Shown here in pieces: positions 26,310 to 34,966 of a DNA stretch of 64,000 nt. The position numbers were made by a program, and so were the translations under genes. The notes beneath the pieces were generated by a model. That model was not told where the DNA came from and did no database searches. It saw nothing but the letters and a program-made list of their open reading frames with translations. Source of the DNA: Sedimentibacter saalensis (GTDB taxonomy: Bacteria; Bacillota; Clostridia; Tissierellales; Sedimentibacteraceae); contig NZ_VLKH01000004.1 of assembly GCF_007830175.1 (NCBI RefSeq), positions 248,001 to 312,000 of the forward strand, given 5' to 3'. The first letter of the stretch is position 1. The number at the start of each line of letters is the position of its first letter.

Positions 26310-27306
26310 ATTTGTCCATTATGTTATCTATATTTTTTAAAACTATGGAAATTGTTCCGTCAGGATTTGTTATGAATTCAACTTTGTCCTTGTTGCTTAT
26401 CATTTCATAAGGAATGTTAATTTCAATTCCCTCATCAGTGACAAATTTCTGCTTTGTCTTTATTTTGTTGGCATAGTTGAAGTTTACCTTTACTTCAGGT
26501 TCCTTGATGCCCTTCATTTTTATTTCTTCGCTGTATGCTTTTTTTATTTCCCTGTCTTCAAAAACCTGGTCCGAAATATCCTCAACATTGAACTTCAGTG
26601 ATTCCTCAACATTTTCCCTGATGATGTTTTTCACTTTTGTTTTCATCATCACATCGTCGTCATAAAATTCCTTGATTATTTTATCCGTAGCCTGAGTTAT
26701 GATTTTCACCTTTTCCTTGTCAGGCTTTTCTTCCCTGCATTCAAGAAGGTGCTTTGAAATGTAGTAACACGGTTCATTGTAAACCTGGCATTTCTTTTCC
26801 TTCACAAACACTTCTAATGTGTTTAAATCAACAAATATACATTCATCGATTTTCCCGCTTGCTGATGGAAGGGCACATGGCTGTTCAATGATTATATTTT
26901 TTGTTCCTTCTTCCTGCTTGGTGAAGTGGATGTATCCGTTTTTGTAATTAAGCTTAAGCATTACTATGTAATCCTTGTTGAACACATTGGCCTGCAGGAA
27001 CAAAAGGTCACAAGGCTTTATGTCCTGATTTTCTGCTATTAATTTAAAGAAAAATTCTGCTATTTCATTTGTGAATTTTTTAAATTCCTCGTTTAACTTG
27101 TATTCCTTTATGAGTTTAAGAAACAAACCGTCTTCATTGATAAATTTCGTTTTTTTAAGGTCTGCATCATTGAAACATTTCAAAACATGTTTTTCAGTGT
27201 ATTCCCTCATCTGGTCGTTAAAGCTCATTAAATTATCTGAAAGTACAGGTACTCCAAGACTTGGATCAAGAATGTGAAGGATTGCCCTCGATATTGATAC
27301 GCTCAT
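26308..27306 (-). CDS. Nucleoid-associated protein (NdpA/YejK family)
   Basis: A 332-residue protein of the 37-kDa nucleoid-associated family. It begins SISRAILHILDPSLGVPVLSD, a conserved opening of the family, and ends in a beta-rich domain (EGIEINIPYEMISNKDKVEFI). The middle carries CDLLFLQANVFNKDYIVMLKL. The family co-purifies with DNA, and the molecular role is not settled. GAGGTAAAA precedes the ATG. It is a single gene. Similar proteins of about 330 residues occur in clostridia. Confidence 0.8.
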   Translation of the reverse strand: MSVSISRAILHILDPSLGVPVLSDNLMSFNDQMREYTEKHVLKCFNDADLKKTKFINEDGLFLKLIKEYKLNEEFKKFTNEIAEFFFKLIAENQDIKPCDLLFLQANVFNKDYIVMLKLNYKNGYIHFTKQEEGTKNIIIEQPCALPSASGKIDECIFVDLNTLEVFVKEKKCQVYNEPCYYISKHLLECREEKPDKEKVKIITQATDKIIKEFYDDDVMMKTKVKNIIRENVEESLKFNVEDISDQVFEDREIKKAYSEEIKMKGIKEPEVKVNFNYANKIKTKQKFVTDEGIEINIPYEMISNKDKVEFITNPDGTISIVLKNIDNIMDK

Positions 27307-27373
27307 TTTTACCTCTTCTTATGATTGATATTTTTAAATTATATATCAAATCATAAAATTTTTCACGTATAAT

Positions 27374-28738
27374 TTAATTAATTATAACAGTTAGACTGTT
27401 TTGGTGATATTCCACATTGCGTCCAAATGCAGTGAGAACCGCCCTCAAAGGAATATACGTCCTGCTATTTATTATTTCAGCACATGTGTCAGTCAGAGTT
27501 TTTTCCCCGTTCACTGATATGTAATTTTCTCCTATGGGAATTATAACTGTTGTTTCATTTTTTATGGCTGTAACTGTTTGTTCTTCCTGGTTGAAAGACA
27601 CTTCGGCTCCTATTGCTTCAATTGTTTTTCTAAGAGGTATCATTGTGCGGTTGTCAGAATTTATGTACGGAATTCCAAATCCGTCTTCTTCTGAAAACTC
27701 AACCTCCCTGTTGTCAAGGACCACTGTTATGTACTTGTTCTTTTCATCACTGCTGTTGTATCTTTTAACCATGCTGTCAATCATGGAAACAATGCTGTAT
27801 TGTCCTGAGGCATCTTCGTTGACGTCAAAAAGCATTACCCCTCCTGCCCTGAACATGGCCAGTTTAGTTTTTTCTCTCAGGGTGTTCATGCCGTTGTAAT
27901 AAGACGCAAGCGGTGAGGTTGGAGCATAGTCCACATATGCATAATTGCTGTCAAGTTCAACAAGATGTCTGTACTGCATCCAGCTGGGGTGCGCATAAAG
28001 AGGCATTCCAAGAACTATATCCTCAGATTTAACTCCCCTGTTCAGCCAGTAGTCGATTGATGTTTCAGAAAACCAAAACGGACTGTGGTTGTCATTGTTT
28101 ATGTCATAAGCCATTACATTGATGAAGCTGAAGCTGTCAAGGCAGTTTTTTGTTATGAGCTTAGATGTTTCCGGGCTGCCTGTCACAGACCATGCTCCGT
28201 TAAGGGCTGCAGTAAGTTCTTTGTTTTTTAATTTAAGTCCCTGGCTCAGTTCAACCACCAGCTTTTCATAACTTGCAATTGTATCTTTGTTTGGGTGTTC
28301 CCAGTCCACTTCCACGCCGTCAAGATTGTATTGTTCTGCAAAAGCAACTACATTTTCAATAAGATTTTTTCTTATTTCATCATCGGCGCAAGCTTCTTTA
28401 AAAACAGGCTCAAGTACTTTTCCTTCATATGACCAGCCACCAAGAGCAACAAAGACTTTTGCCCCGTCCCTGTGAGCCTTGTCAACAAGCTCAAGGAGCT
28501 GCTCAGGTTTTTTTAGTTCTTCCAGCGTGCCGTCACTTTTTGGTATCAAGAATGCATAAATTACGTGAGTCAGTTTGTCTGTCTGGAGTTTTTCCAGCGG
28601 CTCATTAAACAAATCTCCCGAATAATAACCTATTACCTTGAACTCTTTTTCATTTGAAAATCTATTTTCTGCTCCGTAACATGTATAAATGCTAAGCATT
28701 AAAACAGCCGCAAATATTAAAATTATCTTTTTTTTCAT
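27374..28738 (-). CDS. Secreted GH18 (chitinase-like) protein with C-terminal stalk domain
   Basis: A 454-residue exported protein. It has a signal peptide (KKKIILIFAAVLMLSIYTC, ending YGA), a glycoside hydrolase 18 barrel (about 40-330) and a copper-amine-oxidase-like stalk domain (about 345-454: DNRTMIPLRKTIEAIGAEV, SRTYIPLRAVLTAFGRNV). The GH18 signature DxxDxDxE appears as DGVEVDWE. The acid Glu147 and Asp145 are present, but the middle Asp is Glu (E143). It probably acts on peptidoglycan or chitin-like glycans at the surface. ATG 28738 is chosen for the GGGAG site upstream. It may be a spore- or wall-related hydrolase like YaaH/YvbX. Confidence 0.9.
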   Translation of the reverse strand: MKKKIILIFAAVLMLSIYTCYGAENRFSNEKEFKVIGYYSGDLFNEPLEKLQTDKLTHVIYAFLIPKSDGTLEELKKPEQLLELVDKAHRDGAKVFVALGGWSYEGKVLEPVFKEACADDEIRKNLIENVVAFAEQYNLDGVEVDWEHPNKDTIASYEKLVVELSQGLKLKNKELTAALNGAWSVTGSPETSKLITKNCLDSFSFINVMAYDINNDNHSPFWFSETSIDYWLNRGVKSEDIVLGMPLYAHPSWMQYRHLVELDSNYAYVDYAPTSPLASYYNGMNTLREKTKLAMFRAGGVMLFDVNEDASGQYSIVSMIDSMVKRYNSSDEKNKYITVVLDNREVEFSEEDGFGIPYINSDNRTMIPLRKTIEAIGAEVSFNQEEQTVTAIKNETTVIIPIGENYISVNGEKTLTDTCAEIINSRTYIPLRAVLTAFGRNVEYHQNSLTVIIN

Positions 28739-28808
28739 TTTTCTTCTCCCTCTTATAGTCATTATATCATAGACGTTCTATTTATGTAAATGTTCCATAG
28801 TTAAATAA

Positions 28809-28840
28809 TTGTTAACCAATATTTTTATTTTGGTTGACAA
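28809..28840. promoter_or_regulatory. BirA operator (biotin box)
   Basis: TTGTTAACC (28809-28817) and GGTTGACAA (28832-28840) are an inverted repeat with one mismatch and 14 bases between arms, as in known Firmicute biotin operators. The right arm overlaps the -35 box of the birA promoter, so BirA bound to biotinoyl-AMP would block RNA polymerase. Confidence 0.85.
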
Positions 28841-28862
28841 TTCATCAAGCAGAATGTATAAT
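28834..28862 (+). promoter_or_regulatory. Strong sigma-A promoter of birA-bioY
   Basis: TTGACA (28834-28839), a 17-base spacer, TATAAT (28857-28862). The predicted start near 28869 leaves only about 11 bases before ATG 28880, essentially just the AGAGGTGAG ribosome site. Confidence 0.85.
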
Positions 28863-28879
28863 GCAACAGAGGTGAGCTC

Positions 28880-29869
28880 ATGTCAGTAAAAAATGAAGTA
28901 TTAAATATTTTGGAATCAAACAAAGGCAAGACCATTTCCGGACAGGAACTGGCAGACATTCTGGATGTTTCAAGAACAGCAGTATGGAAATCAATCAATT
29001 TATTGAAGCAGGATGGCTACATAATAGATGCCTCATCTAACAAGGGATACTCTCTGTCCATTTCATCTGATGTTGTATCAGAAGAAAGCATACGAATGTT
29101 TTTAAATGAAGAATTCAAGGAAATCCCCATTTCAGTGTTTAAATCTTTGCCTTCTACAAACACAAAGGCAAAGGAAGAAGCAATTTCAAACGCAGTTCAC
29201 GGCACAGTTATTTTTTCCGATGAACAAACAAGCGGAAGAGGACGCTTCGGCAGAGAATTTTTTTCTCCTGCGGATTCGGGAATTTATATGAGCATTATTT
29301 TAAAACCAAATTTAAACCTGTCGAGCTCTGTGCTTGTTACAACAGCAGCAGCTGTTGGTGTTTTGAAAGCTCTTGACAAGTTTACGGATGAAAAATCTCA
29401 AATAAAGTGGGTTAATGACATCTATATAAACGGGAAAAAAGTATGCGGAATTCTTACTGAAGCTGTTACGGATTTTGAAAGCGGTACTGTTGAAAGTTTA
29501 ATTGTAGGCATAGGGCTAAACGTAAAAACTAAAATGGAAGATTTTCCTGATGAACTTAAAGACAAAGCTGGTTCATTGCTCTTAAACCAAAATGACAATT
29601 CAATCCGCAGCCAGTTGGCAGCAGAAATAATAAACAACATTTTATCCATAAGCGAAAATCTTGAAAACAAAGAATTTTTAAAAATTTACAAAAATAGATC
29701 TCTAATTCTTGGAAAACAAATTATATACACAAAAAACAACAAAGTTGAAGAAGCCTGTGCCCATGATATTGATGAATTCGGAAGACTTGTGATTTTAAAA
29801 AATGACGGAAAAATTGAACATCTGAGTTCAGGTGAAGTTTCAATAAAAAATATAGTTCAGGAGAAATAA
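28880..29869 (+). CDS. birA: Bifunctional biotin--[acetyl-CoA-carboxylase] ligase/biotin operon repressor
   Basis: A 329-residue BirA. The N-terminal winged helix-turn-helix (ISGQELADILDVSRTAVWKSI, about 17-40) makes it the repressor type. The central ligase domain has SGRGRFGREFFSP (the biotinoyl-AMP loop) and KWVNDIYINGKKVCGIL with the catalytic lysine. A short C-terminal SH3-like domain ends it. It attaches biotin to carboxyl-carrier proteins and, as the adenylate complex, binds the operator at 28809. bioY follows after 1 base, so this is autoregulated control of biotin uptake. Confidence 0.95.
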   Translation: MSVKNEVLNILESNKGKTISGQELADILDVSRTAVWKSINLLKQDGYIIDASSNKGYSLSISSDVVSEESIRMFLNEEFKEIPISVFKSLPSTNTKAKEEAISNAVHGTVIFSDEQTSGRGRFGREFFSPADSGIYMSIILKPNLNLSSSVLVTTAAAVGVLKALDKFTDEKSQIKWVNDIYINGKKVCGILTEAVTDFESGTVESLIVGIGLNVKTKMEDFPDELKDKAGSLLLNQNDNSIRSQLAAEIINNILSISENLENKEFLKIYKNRSLILGKQIIYTKNNKVEEACAHDIDEFGRLVILKNDGKIEHLSSGEVSIKNIVQEK

Positions 29870-29870
29870 T

Positions 29871-30410
29871 ATGAAATTAAGCATAAAAGACATTACCTAT
29901 TCAGGAATATTTACAGCTCTTACAGCCATTGGAGCATTTATAAGCATACCAGTAGGACCTGTACCCATTACCATGCAGACATTCTTTGTACTGCTATCGG
30001 GTGTAATGCTTGGCTCTAAAAAAGCACTGCTGTCTCAGGCAGCATACCTGATTCTTGGACTTGCAGGACTACCTATATTCGCAGGATTTTCAGGCGGATT
30101 ACAAACAGTCTTGAAACCAAGCTTTGGATTTTTAATAGGGATGGCAGCTGCTGCTTACATTGCAGGAAAGATTACTGAATCAAAAGAAAAGACTACATTA
30201 AACATAACTATGGCAGTGCTGGCAGGAACAGCAGTAATATATGCAGTTGGGCTCCCCTACATGTACTACATCCTAAACATCATGCTTGTTAAAAATTTTG
30301 ATATTGCAAAAATCCTTGAGATCGGAATGATTATTTTTATTCCAGGCGACATATTAAAAGCTGTCATTGCTGTGATACTTGGAAAAAAACTTCGTGGAAG
30401 GATCTTTTAA
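29871..30410 (+). CDS. bioY: Biotin transporter S component BioY
   Basis: A 179-residue membrane protein with about six helices. It has the BioY signatures VPITMQTFFVLLSGVMLGSK and LPIFAGFSGGLQTVLKPSFGF. BioY binds biotin and either works with an ECF ATPase module or alone. It is placed directly after birA in the operon controlled by the BirA operator. AGGAGAAA precedes the ATG. No ECF energising module is found in this window, so the shared EcfAAT is presumably elsewhere. Confidence 0.95.
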   Translation: MKLSIKDITYSGIFTALTAIGAFISIPVGPVPITMQTFFVLLSGVMLGSKKALLSQAAYLILGLAGLPIFAGFSGGLQTVLKPSFGFLIGMAAAAYIAGKITESKEKTTLNITMAVLAGTAVIYAVGLPYMYYILNIMLVKNFDIAKILEIGMIIFIPGDILKAVIAVILGKKLRGRIF

Positions 30411-30448
30411 ACCATACATCTATTGACAAAACCAATTTCCCACAATAT

Positions 30449-30473
30449 ACGGGCGGACCTATTGTCCGCCCGT
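30449..30473. terminator. Hairpin between bioY and DUF1653 genes
   Basis: ACGGGCGGAC and GTCCGCCCGT form a perfect 10-bp stem after bioY. The tail GTTATT is only moderately T-rich. It can serve the convergent DUF1653 gene as well. Confidence 0.6.
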
Positions 30474-30495
30474 GTTATTAAACCAAGAATTTTAT

Positions 30496-30705
30496 TTATT
30501 CAATTTCCTTGAATCTTTCAATCATTTTACCTTCAAATTCCACTAACTCTTCAAACATTGCAACAGGCCTTGCCCACATTCCTCTTTCACCGTAAAGTGC
30601 CTGATAAATAACAAGTTCCTCCTCTGTTTCCGAATGTTTTGCAATAAAGAGCACAAGATATTCATTGCCCTTGAAATGTCTGTATTTTTTTCCTTCCTTT
30701 ATCAT
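30496..30705 (-). CDS. DUF1653 domain-containing protein
   Basis: A 69-residue protein that is entirely one DUF1653 domain, beginning EGKKYRHFKGNEYLVLFIAKHSET and containing YQALYGERGMWARPVAMF, the family hallmark. The function of this small SH3-like fold is unknown. AAAGGG precedes the ATG. It is a single gene convergent with bioY. Confidence 0.88.
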   Translation of the reverse strand: MIKEGKKYRHFKGNEYLVLFIAKHSETEEELVIYQALYGERGMWARPVAMFEELVEFEGKMIERFKEIE

Positions 30706-30824
30706 ACGAACCCTTTCTGTTTTTATTTAGAAGCTCAACTACAATCTAATTTTCCCTCCAGTTTACTTTGATATTATACCTCAGTCTTCTTCAATGCACA
30801 AATACATAACATTAAAATTTACTG

Positions 30825-30853
30825 TTGACTGTACAGAATTTTGTTTATATAAT
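30825..30853 (+). promoter_or_regulatory. Sigma-A promoter of the marR-MATE operon
   Basis: TTGACT (30825-30830), 17-base spacer, TATAAT (30848-30853). The -10 box abuts the palindrome at 30853-30870. Confidence 0.8.
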
Positions 30854-30870
30854 AGTTGATATATCAACTA
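30853..30870. promoter_or_regulatory. Perfect 18-bp palindrome, probable MarR operator
   Basis: TAGTTGATATATCAACTA is a perfect palindrome covering the transcription start region. The spacing and half-sites (TTGATA/TATCAA) match MarR-family operators, so the operon is probably autorepressed. Confidence 0.8.
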
Positions 30871-30881
30871 AGGGGGACGCA

Positions 30882-31328
30882 ATGAAAAACAGCATTGGAA
30901 GATTGATTTCCATACTTCACCGGAAGTCACAGGTATACATCAATTATGCCTTGAGCGAATTTAACATAACTTCTGCAGAATATTCCTTTCTTCTCTGCCT
31001 TTACAGAAAAGACGGCAAAACACAGGAAGAGCTTTCATCCTTTCTGGACATAGATAAGTCTGCAACAACAAGAGCCATAAAATCTCTGGAAGAAAAGGGA
31101 TATGTAACAAAGCATAAAGATGATGATGATAAGCGGTTTAATCGTATTTATCTCACTGACAAAGCAAAAGAAAACCAGGATAATATTAAAAAGCAAATTT
31201 TTCACTGGAGCGAATTTCTCATGGAAGATGTTTCTGAAGAAGATGCAGCTATTTTATTCAATGTGCTGGAAAGCATGACCAACAAACTGGACAAAACAAA
31301 TTTGAAAAAACTGGGAGATGACATCTAA
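30882..31328 (+). CDS. MarR-family transcriptional regulator
   Basis: A 148-residue MarR protein with a winged helix. TQEELSSFLDIDKSATTRAIKSLEEKGYV is the recognition region, followed by the DDKRFNRIYLT wing. ATG 30882 is chosen because AGGGGGA lies just upstream; translation from 30825 would begin inside the promoter. It probably represses its own operon through the palindrome at 30853-30870 and is relieved by a small ligand, possibly a substrate of the MATE pump encoded next. Its TAA stop overlaps the next ATG (TAATG). Confidence 0.92.
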   Translation: MKNSIGRLISILHRKSQVYINYALSEFNITSAEYSFLLCLYRKDGKTQEELSSFLDIDKSATTRAIKSLEEKGYVTKHKDDDDKRFNRIYLTDKAKENQDNIKKQIFHWSEFLMEDVSEEDAAILFNVLESMTNKLDKTNLKKLGDDI

Positions 31329-32671
31329 TGGAGAATACAAATCCAATAGAAACCGAAAAAGTTTCAAAACTTTTGTTTAAGTTTTCAGTTCCTGCAATTG
31401 TCGGCATGATGGTCAATGCATTGTACAACATAGTTGACAGAATTTATATAGGCAACAGCCCTGATCTTGGTGCAAACGGCATAGCAGGCATAACCATAGG
31501 CTTCCCAATTACAATAGTACTTTTATCCCTGGGAATATTGTTTGGAGTAGGTGGAGCTACACTGTTCTCCATGAAGCTTGGGGAGAAAAATGATGAAGAA
31601 GCAGAAAATGCACTTGGTAACGCATATGGGGTTTTATTAATAGCTGGATTTTTATACATGACACTTGGTCAGATATTCTTGAAACCTTTAATGATATTGT
31701 TTGGGGCAAGCTCAACAATTTTGCCTTATTCCATGGAATACATGCGTGTTGTTCTATTCGGAGCTGTTTTCCAGGTTGTGAGCATGGGAATGAATAACTT
31801 CATCAGAGCTGATGGAAACCCGAAGCTTGCCATGTACACAATGTTTCTCGGAGCCGGGACAAACATTGTTCTTGACCCTCTGTTTATTTATGTCTTCCAC
31901 ATGGGTATGGCAGGAGCAGCTCTTGCAACAATATTCTCGCAGCTATTGTCATTTATATGGGTTACATCTTATTTCCTTGGTGGAAAAAGCAGACATAAGT
32001 TGTACATTAAAAACATGAAACTAAAATTTAAAATTGTTGCAAGAATAACATCTCTTGGACTTCCGGGATTTTCACTTCAAATAGCAAACAGCGTGCTCAA
32101 TGCAGTACTGAACAAAAGCCTGCTGTTTTACGGAGGCGACCTTGCTGTATCAGGAATGGGAATAATAAACAGCCTTCAGACAATTTTCCTTATGCCTATC
32201 ATAGGCTTGAACCAGGGGACACAGCCAATTATAAGCTTTAATTACGGAGCCAGGAAATTTGACAGGGTAAAAACAGCAGCAAAGCTAGCCATAACTGCAG
32301 CAACAGTTACAGTTATTGTAGGATACATAATCATACGATTATTTCCGGTGCAGCTTATTTCAATGTTCAACAGAGAAACAGAGCTTCTGGAGTTTGGCAG
32401 GACAGCACTTTTATCATGGTTTTTGTGCATGCCTGTTGTAGGTTTTCAAGTTATTGGAGCAAACTTTTTTCAGGCAGTTGGCAAGTCCCGCAGGGCAATG
32501 TTTTTAACACTCACAAGGCAGCTGATATTTTTGATTCCTGCAATAATTATTTTTCCGAAATTCTGGGGCATTGAAGGGTTGTTTTACGCAGCTCCATTTG
32601 CAGATTTCATATCGTTTTTAATCACTGCATCATTTTTCTTTTACGGCATCAGGACTCTTGAAAAAGCATAA
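31328..32671 (+). CDS. MATE family efflux transporter
   Basis: A 447-residue MATE exporter with 12 membrane helices. It opens KLLFKFSVPAIVGMMVNALYNIVDRIYIG, and its second half repeats the fold with NQGTQPIISFNYGARKFDRV. MATE pumps exchange Na+ or H+ for cationic drugs or metabolites. The first base overlaps the last base of the MarR gene, showing translational coupling. A strong bidirectional terminator follows at 32674-32708. Confidence 0.94.
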   Translation: MENTNPIETEKVSKLLFKFSVPAIVGMMVNALYNIVDRIYIGNSPDLGANGIAGITIGFPITIVLLSLGILFGVGGATLFSMKLGEKNDEEAENALGNAYGVLLIAGFLYMTLGQIFLKPLMILFGASSTILPYSMEYMRVVLFGAVFQVVSMGMNNFIRADGNPKLAMYTMFLGAGTNIVLDPLFIYVFHMGMAGAALATIFSQLLSFIWVTSYFLGGKSRHKLYIKNMKLKFKIVARITSLGLPGFSLQIANSVLNAVLNKSLLFYGGDLAVSGMGIINSLQTIFLMPIIGLNQGTQPIISFNYGARKFDRVKTAAKLAITAATVTVIVGYIIIRLFPVQLISMFNRETELLEFGRTALLSWFLCMPVVGFQVIGANFFQAVGKSRRAMFLTLTRQLIFLIPAIIIFPKFWGIEGLFYAAPFADFISFLITASFFFYGIRTLEKA

Positions 32672-32673
32672 AC

Positions 32674-32708
32674 AAAAAAGTATTATTGAACTTCAATAAT
32701 ACTTTTTT
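32674..32708. terminator. Bidirectional terminator between MATE and citG
   Basis: A perfect stem (AAAAAAGTATTATTGAA against TTCAATAATACTTTTTT) with a 1-base loop centre. T-runs are on both strands. Confidence 0.9.
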
Positions 32709-32735
32709 TATTGCATAATGTGCCATGTTATGCAC

Positions 32736-33629
32736 TCAACTAAATACTGATTCAAGCATACCAAAAAAAATCGTAATGGATAACAAATCAGCCGAGCCTC
32801 CAGGGCTTATGTTTTTTTCAACGAACAAATTATTCATTTCCTGAATTTTTTCTCTGAACCCGTCTTCAAAAATTATTCCTGTCATGAGGAACTCCTTTGA
32901 GACAGATTTGACAAATTCCAGCCCTTCAAGTCCTCCCCTGTTGATTATGTTTGAATCATCAGAAATGCTCATTAAATGAAAAAGCACGTCCAACAATTTT
33001 TGTTCCATGCTCATGTCGCTATGACCAATTTCCCTGAGGCGTGGAAGGGAAGTTTTCTCAACTGTGGGAAATCCCCTTTCTGCTTCTCCCCTAATGCCTG
33101 AAAATCCCTTTTCAACATACAGCCTTTCGCCGTGGGTGAGTTTTTCCTTTTTCTTAATATTCTCAAAATCGCTCTTCACCAGTCCTTCAGTCATAACTCT
33201 GACTGTATTTAAAATCTCATCCGTATCTGAAGGTGCAAGTATTATATTTTCATCAATATCCTTGTCTCTTAAATAATATCCGGCTGCAGCCAGCACTATT
33301 CCCATTGAAAAATTAATGCCTTTGTGAGTATTGATGTTTTTTGTTGCTTTGAACATATCCTTTTCAACTTGAATTCCTATTTTTCTTATGGCGCTGAAAA
33401 GCTCTTTCTCGCTTCCCGTACATTCAAGACCAGCTTTTGCGTAGAGATAAAAGCCCTTGAAAAGATTTGAAGAGCTGTCAATGAATGTGAAAATGTCCAT
33501 GTCATGGTGAGACCCCGTATTCACAGCATCTACAAGTCCTGGTTTTGGAGTGAGCACCGCTTCATACAGTATTGCTCTTTGGGCATATTCAGCAAATTTA
33601 AAACTTATTTTATCTATATTTTTGTTCAT
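32736..33629 (-). CDS. citG: Triphosphoribosyl-dephospho-CoA synthase-like protein (CitG/MdcB)
   Basis: A 297-residue protein with the CitG hallmark VLTPKPGLVDAVNTGSHHDMD near residues 25-45 and KGINFSMGIVLAAAGYYL. CitG/MdcB makes the 2'-(5''-triphosphoribosyl)-3'-dephospho-CoA prosthetic-group precursor of citrate or malonate lyase from ATP and dephospho-CoA. Its start overlaps the idi stop as ATGA. No lyase subunit (CitDEF or MdcACD) or CitX is in the window, so the partner enzyme is elsewhere or the protein has another role. AAAGGAAA precedes the ATG. Confidence 0.88.
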   Translation of the reverse strand: MNKNIDKISFKFAEYAQRAILYEAVLTPKPGLVDAVNTGSHHDMDIFTFIDSSSNLFKGFYLYAKAGLECTGSEKELFSAIRKIGIQVEKDMFKATKNINTHKGINFSMGIVLAAAGYYLRDKDIDENIILAPSDTDEILNTVRVMTEGLVKSDFENIKKKEKLTHGERLYVEKGFSGIRGEAERGFPTVEKTSLPRLREIGHSDMSMEQKLLDVLFHLMSISDDSNIINRGGLEGLEFVKSVSKEFLMTGIIFEDGFREKIQEMNNLFVEKNISPGGSADLLSITIFFGMLESVFS

Positions 33630-34147
33630 TTGATTTCCTTTTCTCGAAGATATTCTATGAATTTAGGCATTATAATAATAAACCATGGAGTGAATTCATG
33701 AGGACTTTTCTTCATCCAAGACATAAGCTCTGAAATGCTCACCCACTTGGCACAAACTGCCTCTTCAGGATTTACGCTGAAATCTCCGTCATATTCCCCT
33801 GCAAATACATGGTCGTATTCAAATTCTGCAAGTCCGTTTTCAAACTTGTAGTAATATGTGAAGCTTGATATTTTTTCAGTCCTGGCTTCTATTCCCATTT
33901 CCTCCATCAGGCGCCTGTTAACAGCCTCTTCAAGACTTTCCATCCAGCGTGGATGGGAACAGCATGTGTTGGTCCAGAGTCCTCCGCAGTGGTATTTATC
34001 ATGTGCCCTTTGCTGCAGAAGTATTTTGTCCCCTTTGTACAAAATGACCGAAAAAGCACGGTGCAATATTCCATCCCTGTGGGCTTCTTCCTTTGTTATT
34101 TCTCTTAATGAATTGTCTAGGAAATCAACTTCTGTAATTTTATCCAT
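33626..34147 (-). CDS. idi: Isopentenyl-diphosphate delta-isomerase, type I (Nudix)
   Basis: A 173-residue type I IDI. It has the active-site cysteine in WTNTCCSHP, the glutamates in EFEYDHVF, and a Nudix-like helix EEAVNRRLMEEMG. It interconverts isopentenyl and dimethylallyl diphosphate for isoprenoid synthesis. ATG 34147 is chosen because CAGGAGAAAA lies just before it. Its stop overlaps citG. Many clostridia have type II or no IDI, so a type I enzyme beside citG is a less usual arrangement. Confidence 0.93.
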   Translation of the reverse strand: MDKITEVDFLDNSLREITKEEAHRDGILHRAFSVILYKGDKILLQQRAHDKYHCGGLWTNTCCSHPRWMESLEEAVNRRLMEEMGIEARTEKISSFTYYYKFENGLAEFEYDHVFAGEYDGDFSVNPEEAVCAKWVSISELMSWMKKSPHEFTPWFIIIMPKFIEYLREKEIK

Positions 34148-34327
34148 ATTTTCTCCTGTTTTATCTGTCACATAGTTCATATTTTTCTAATGGAACTACT
34201 TGACTATATATATAAATTATTTCATTTTCAACTCATTGTCAATTTATTTTTCTATTTACATATAATGTTGAATCAAATTGACAAATAGGATAAAATAAAA
34301 TGAATGTCAAACAGTTATGGAGGAATT

Positions 34328-34966
34328 ATGTTCTTACTTAAAAATGTCAAATACAAAAACATACTTGATATAAACAATCTTGAAATAAAAAAGAACCTGA
34401 CAACATGTATTGTGGGTGAAAGCGGAAGCGGTAAAACTACTCTTTTAAGGCTCTTAAACAAAATGATAAGCTGTGACAGCGGAGAAATTTACTACAACAA
34501 CAGACTTCTCAGTGAAATTGATTCAGTAAACTTAAGGCGAAGCGTTGTAATGCTTCCTCAGTCACCTGCCGTATTCAAGGGAAACATCAGGGACAATCTG
34601 CTCATGGGACTTAATTTTTCAGAAAAACCTGCTGTTAGTGATGAAATTCTTAATTCAATCCTAAAGACTGTTAAGTTGAACAAGGATATAAATGACAATT
34701 CAGAAAAATTATCAGGAGGAGAAAAGCAAAGACTTGCCCTTGGAAGGATTTTAATAATGAATCCTGAAGTACTGCTGCTGGATGAACCTTCATCTGCCCT
34801 GGATGAAGACACGGAAAACATCATCATAGAAGCTCTGGTGGATTATTCAAGAAAAAACAAAAAGACCCTTGTGATGGTCACCCATTCAAAATCTGTGGCT
34901 GAACGCTTTTCCGACGAAATTGTCACCATAGAAAAAGGAAAATTAAAAATCCAGGAGGATAAATAA
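34328..34966 (+). CDS. fetA: FetA-like ABC transporter ATP-binding protein
   Basis: A 212-residue ABC ATPase. It has Walker A GESGSGKTT, the signature LSGGEKQR, Walker B VLLLDEPSSALD and the switch His in MVTHSK. The Q-loop is MLPQSPAVF. It is partnered by the FetB-like permease one base downstream. In Escherichia coli FetAB (YbbLM) exports iron and protects against peroxide stress. ATG 34328 is chosen for the GGAGG immediately before it. Length is standard for the family. Confidence 0.88.
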   Translation: MFLLKNVKYKNILDINNLEIKKNLTTCIVGESGSGKTTLLRLLNKMISCDSGEIYYNNRLLSEIDSVNLRRSVVMLPQSPAVFKGNIRDNLLMGLNFSEKPAVSDEILNSILKTVKLNKDINDNSEKLSGGEKQRLALGRILIMNPEVLLLDEPSSALDEDTENIIIEALVDYSRKNKKTLVMVTHSKSVAERFSDEIVTIEKGKLKIQEDK

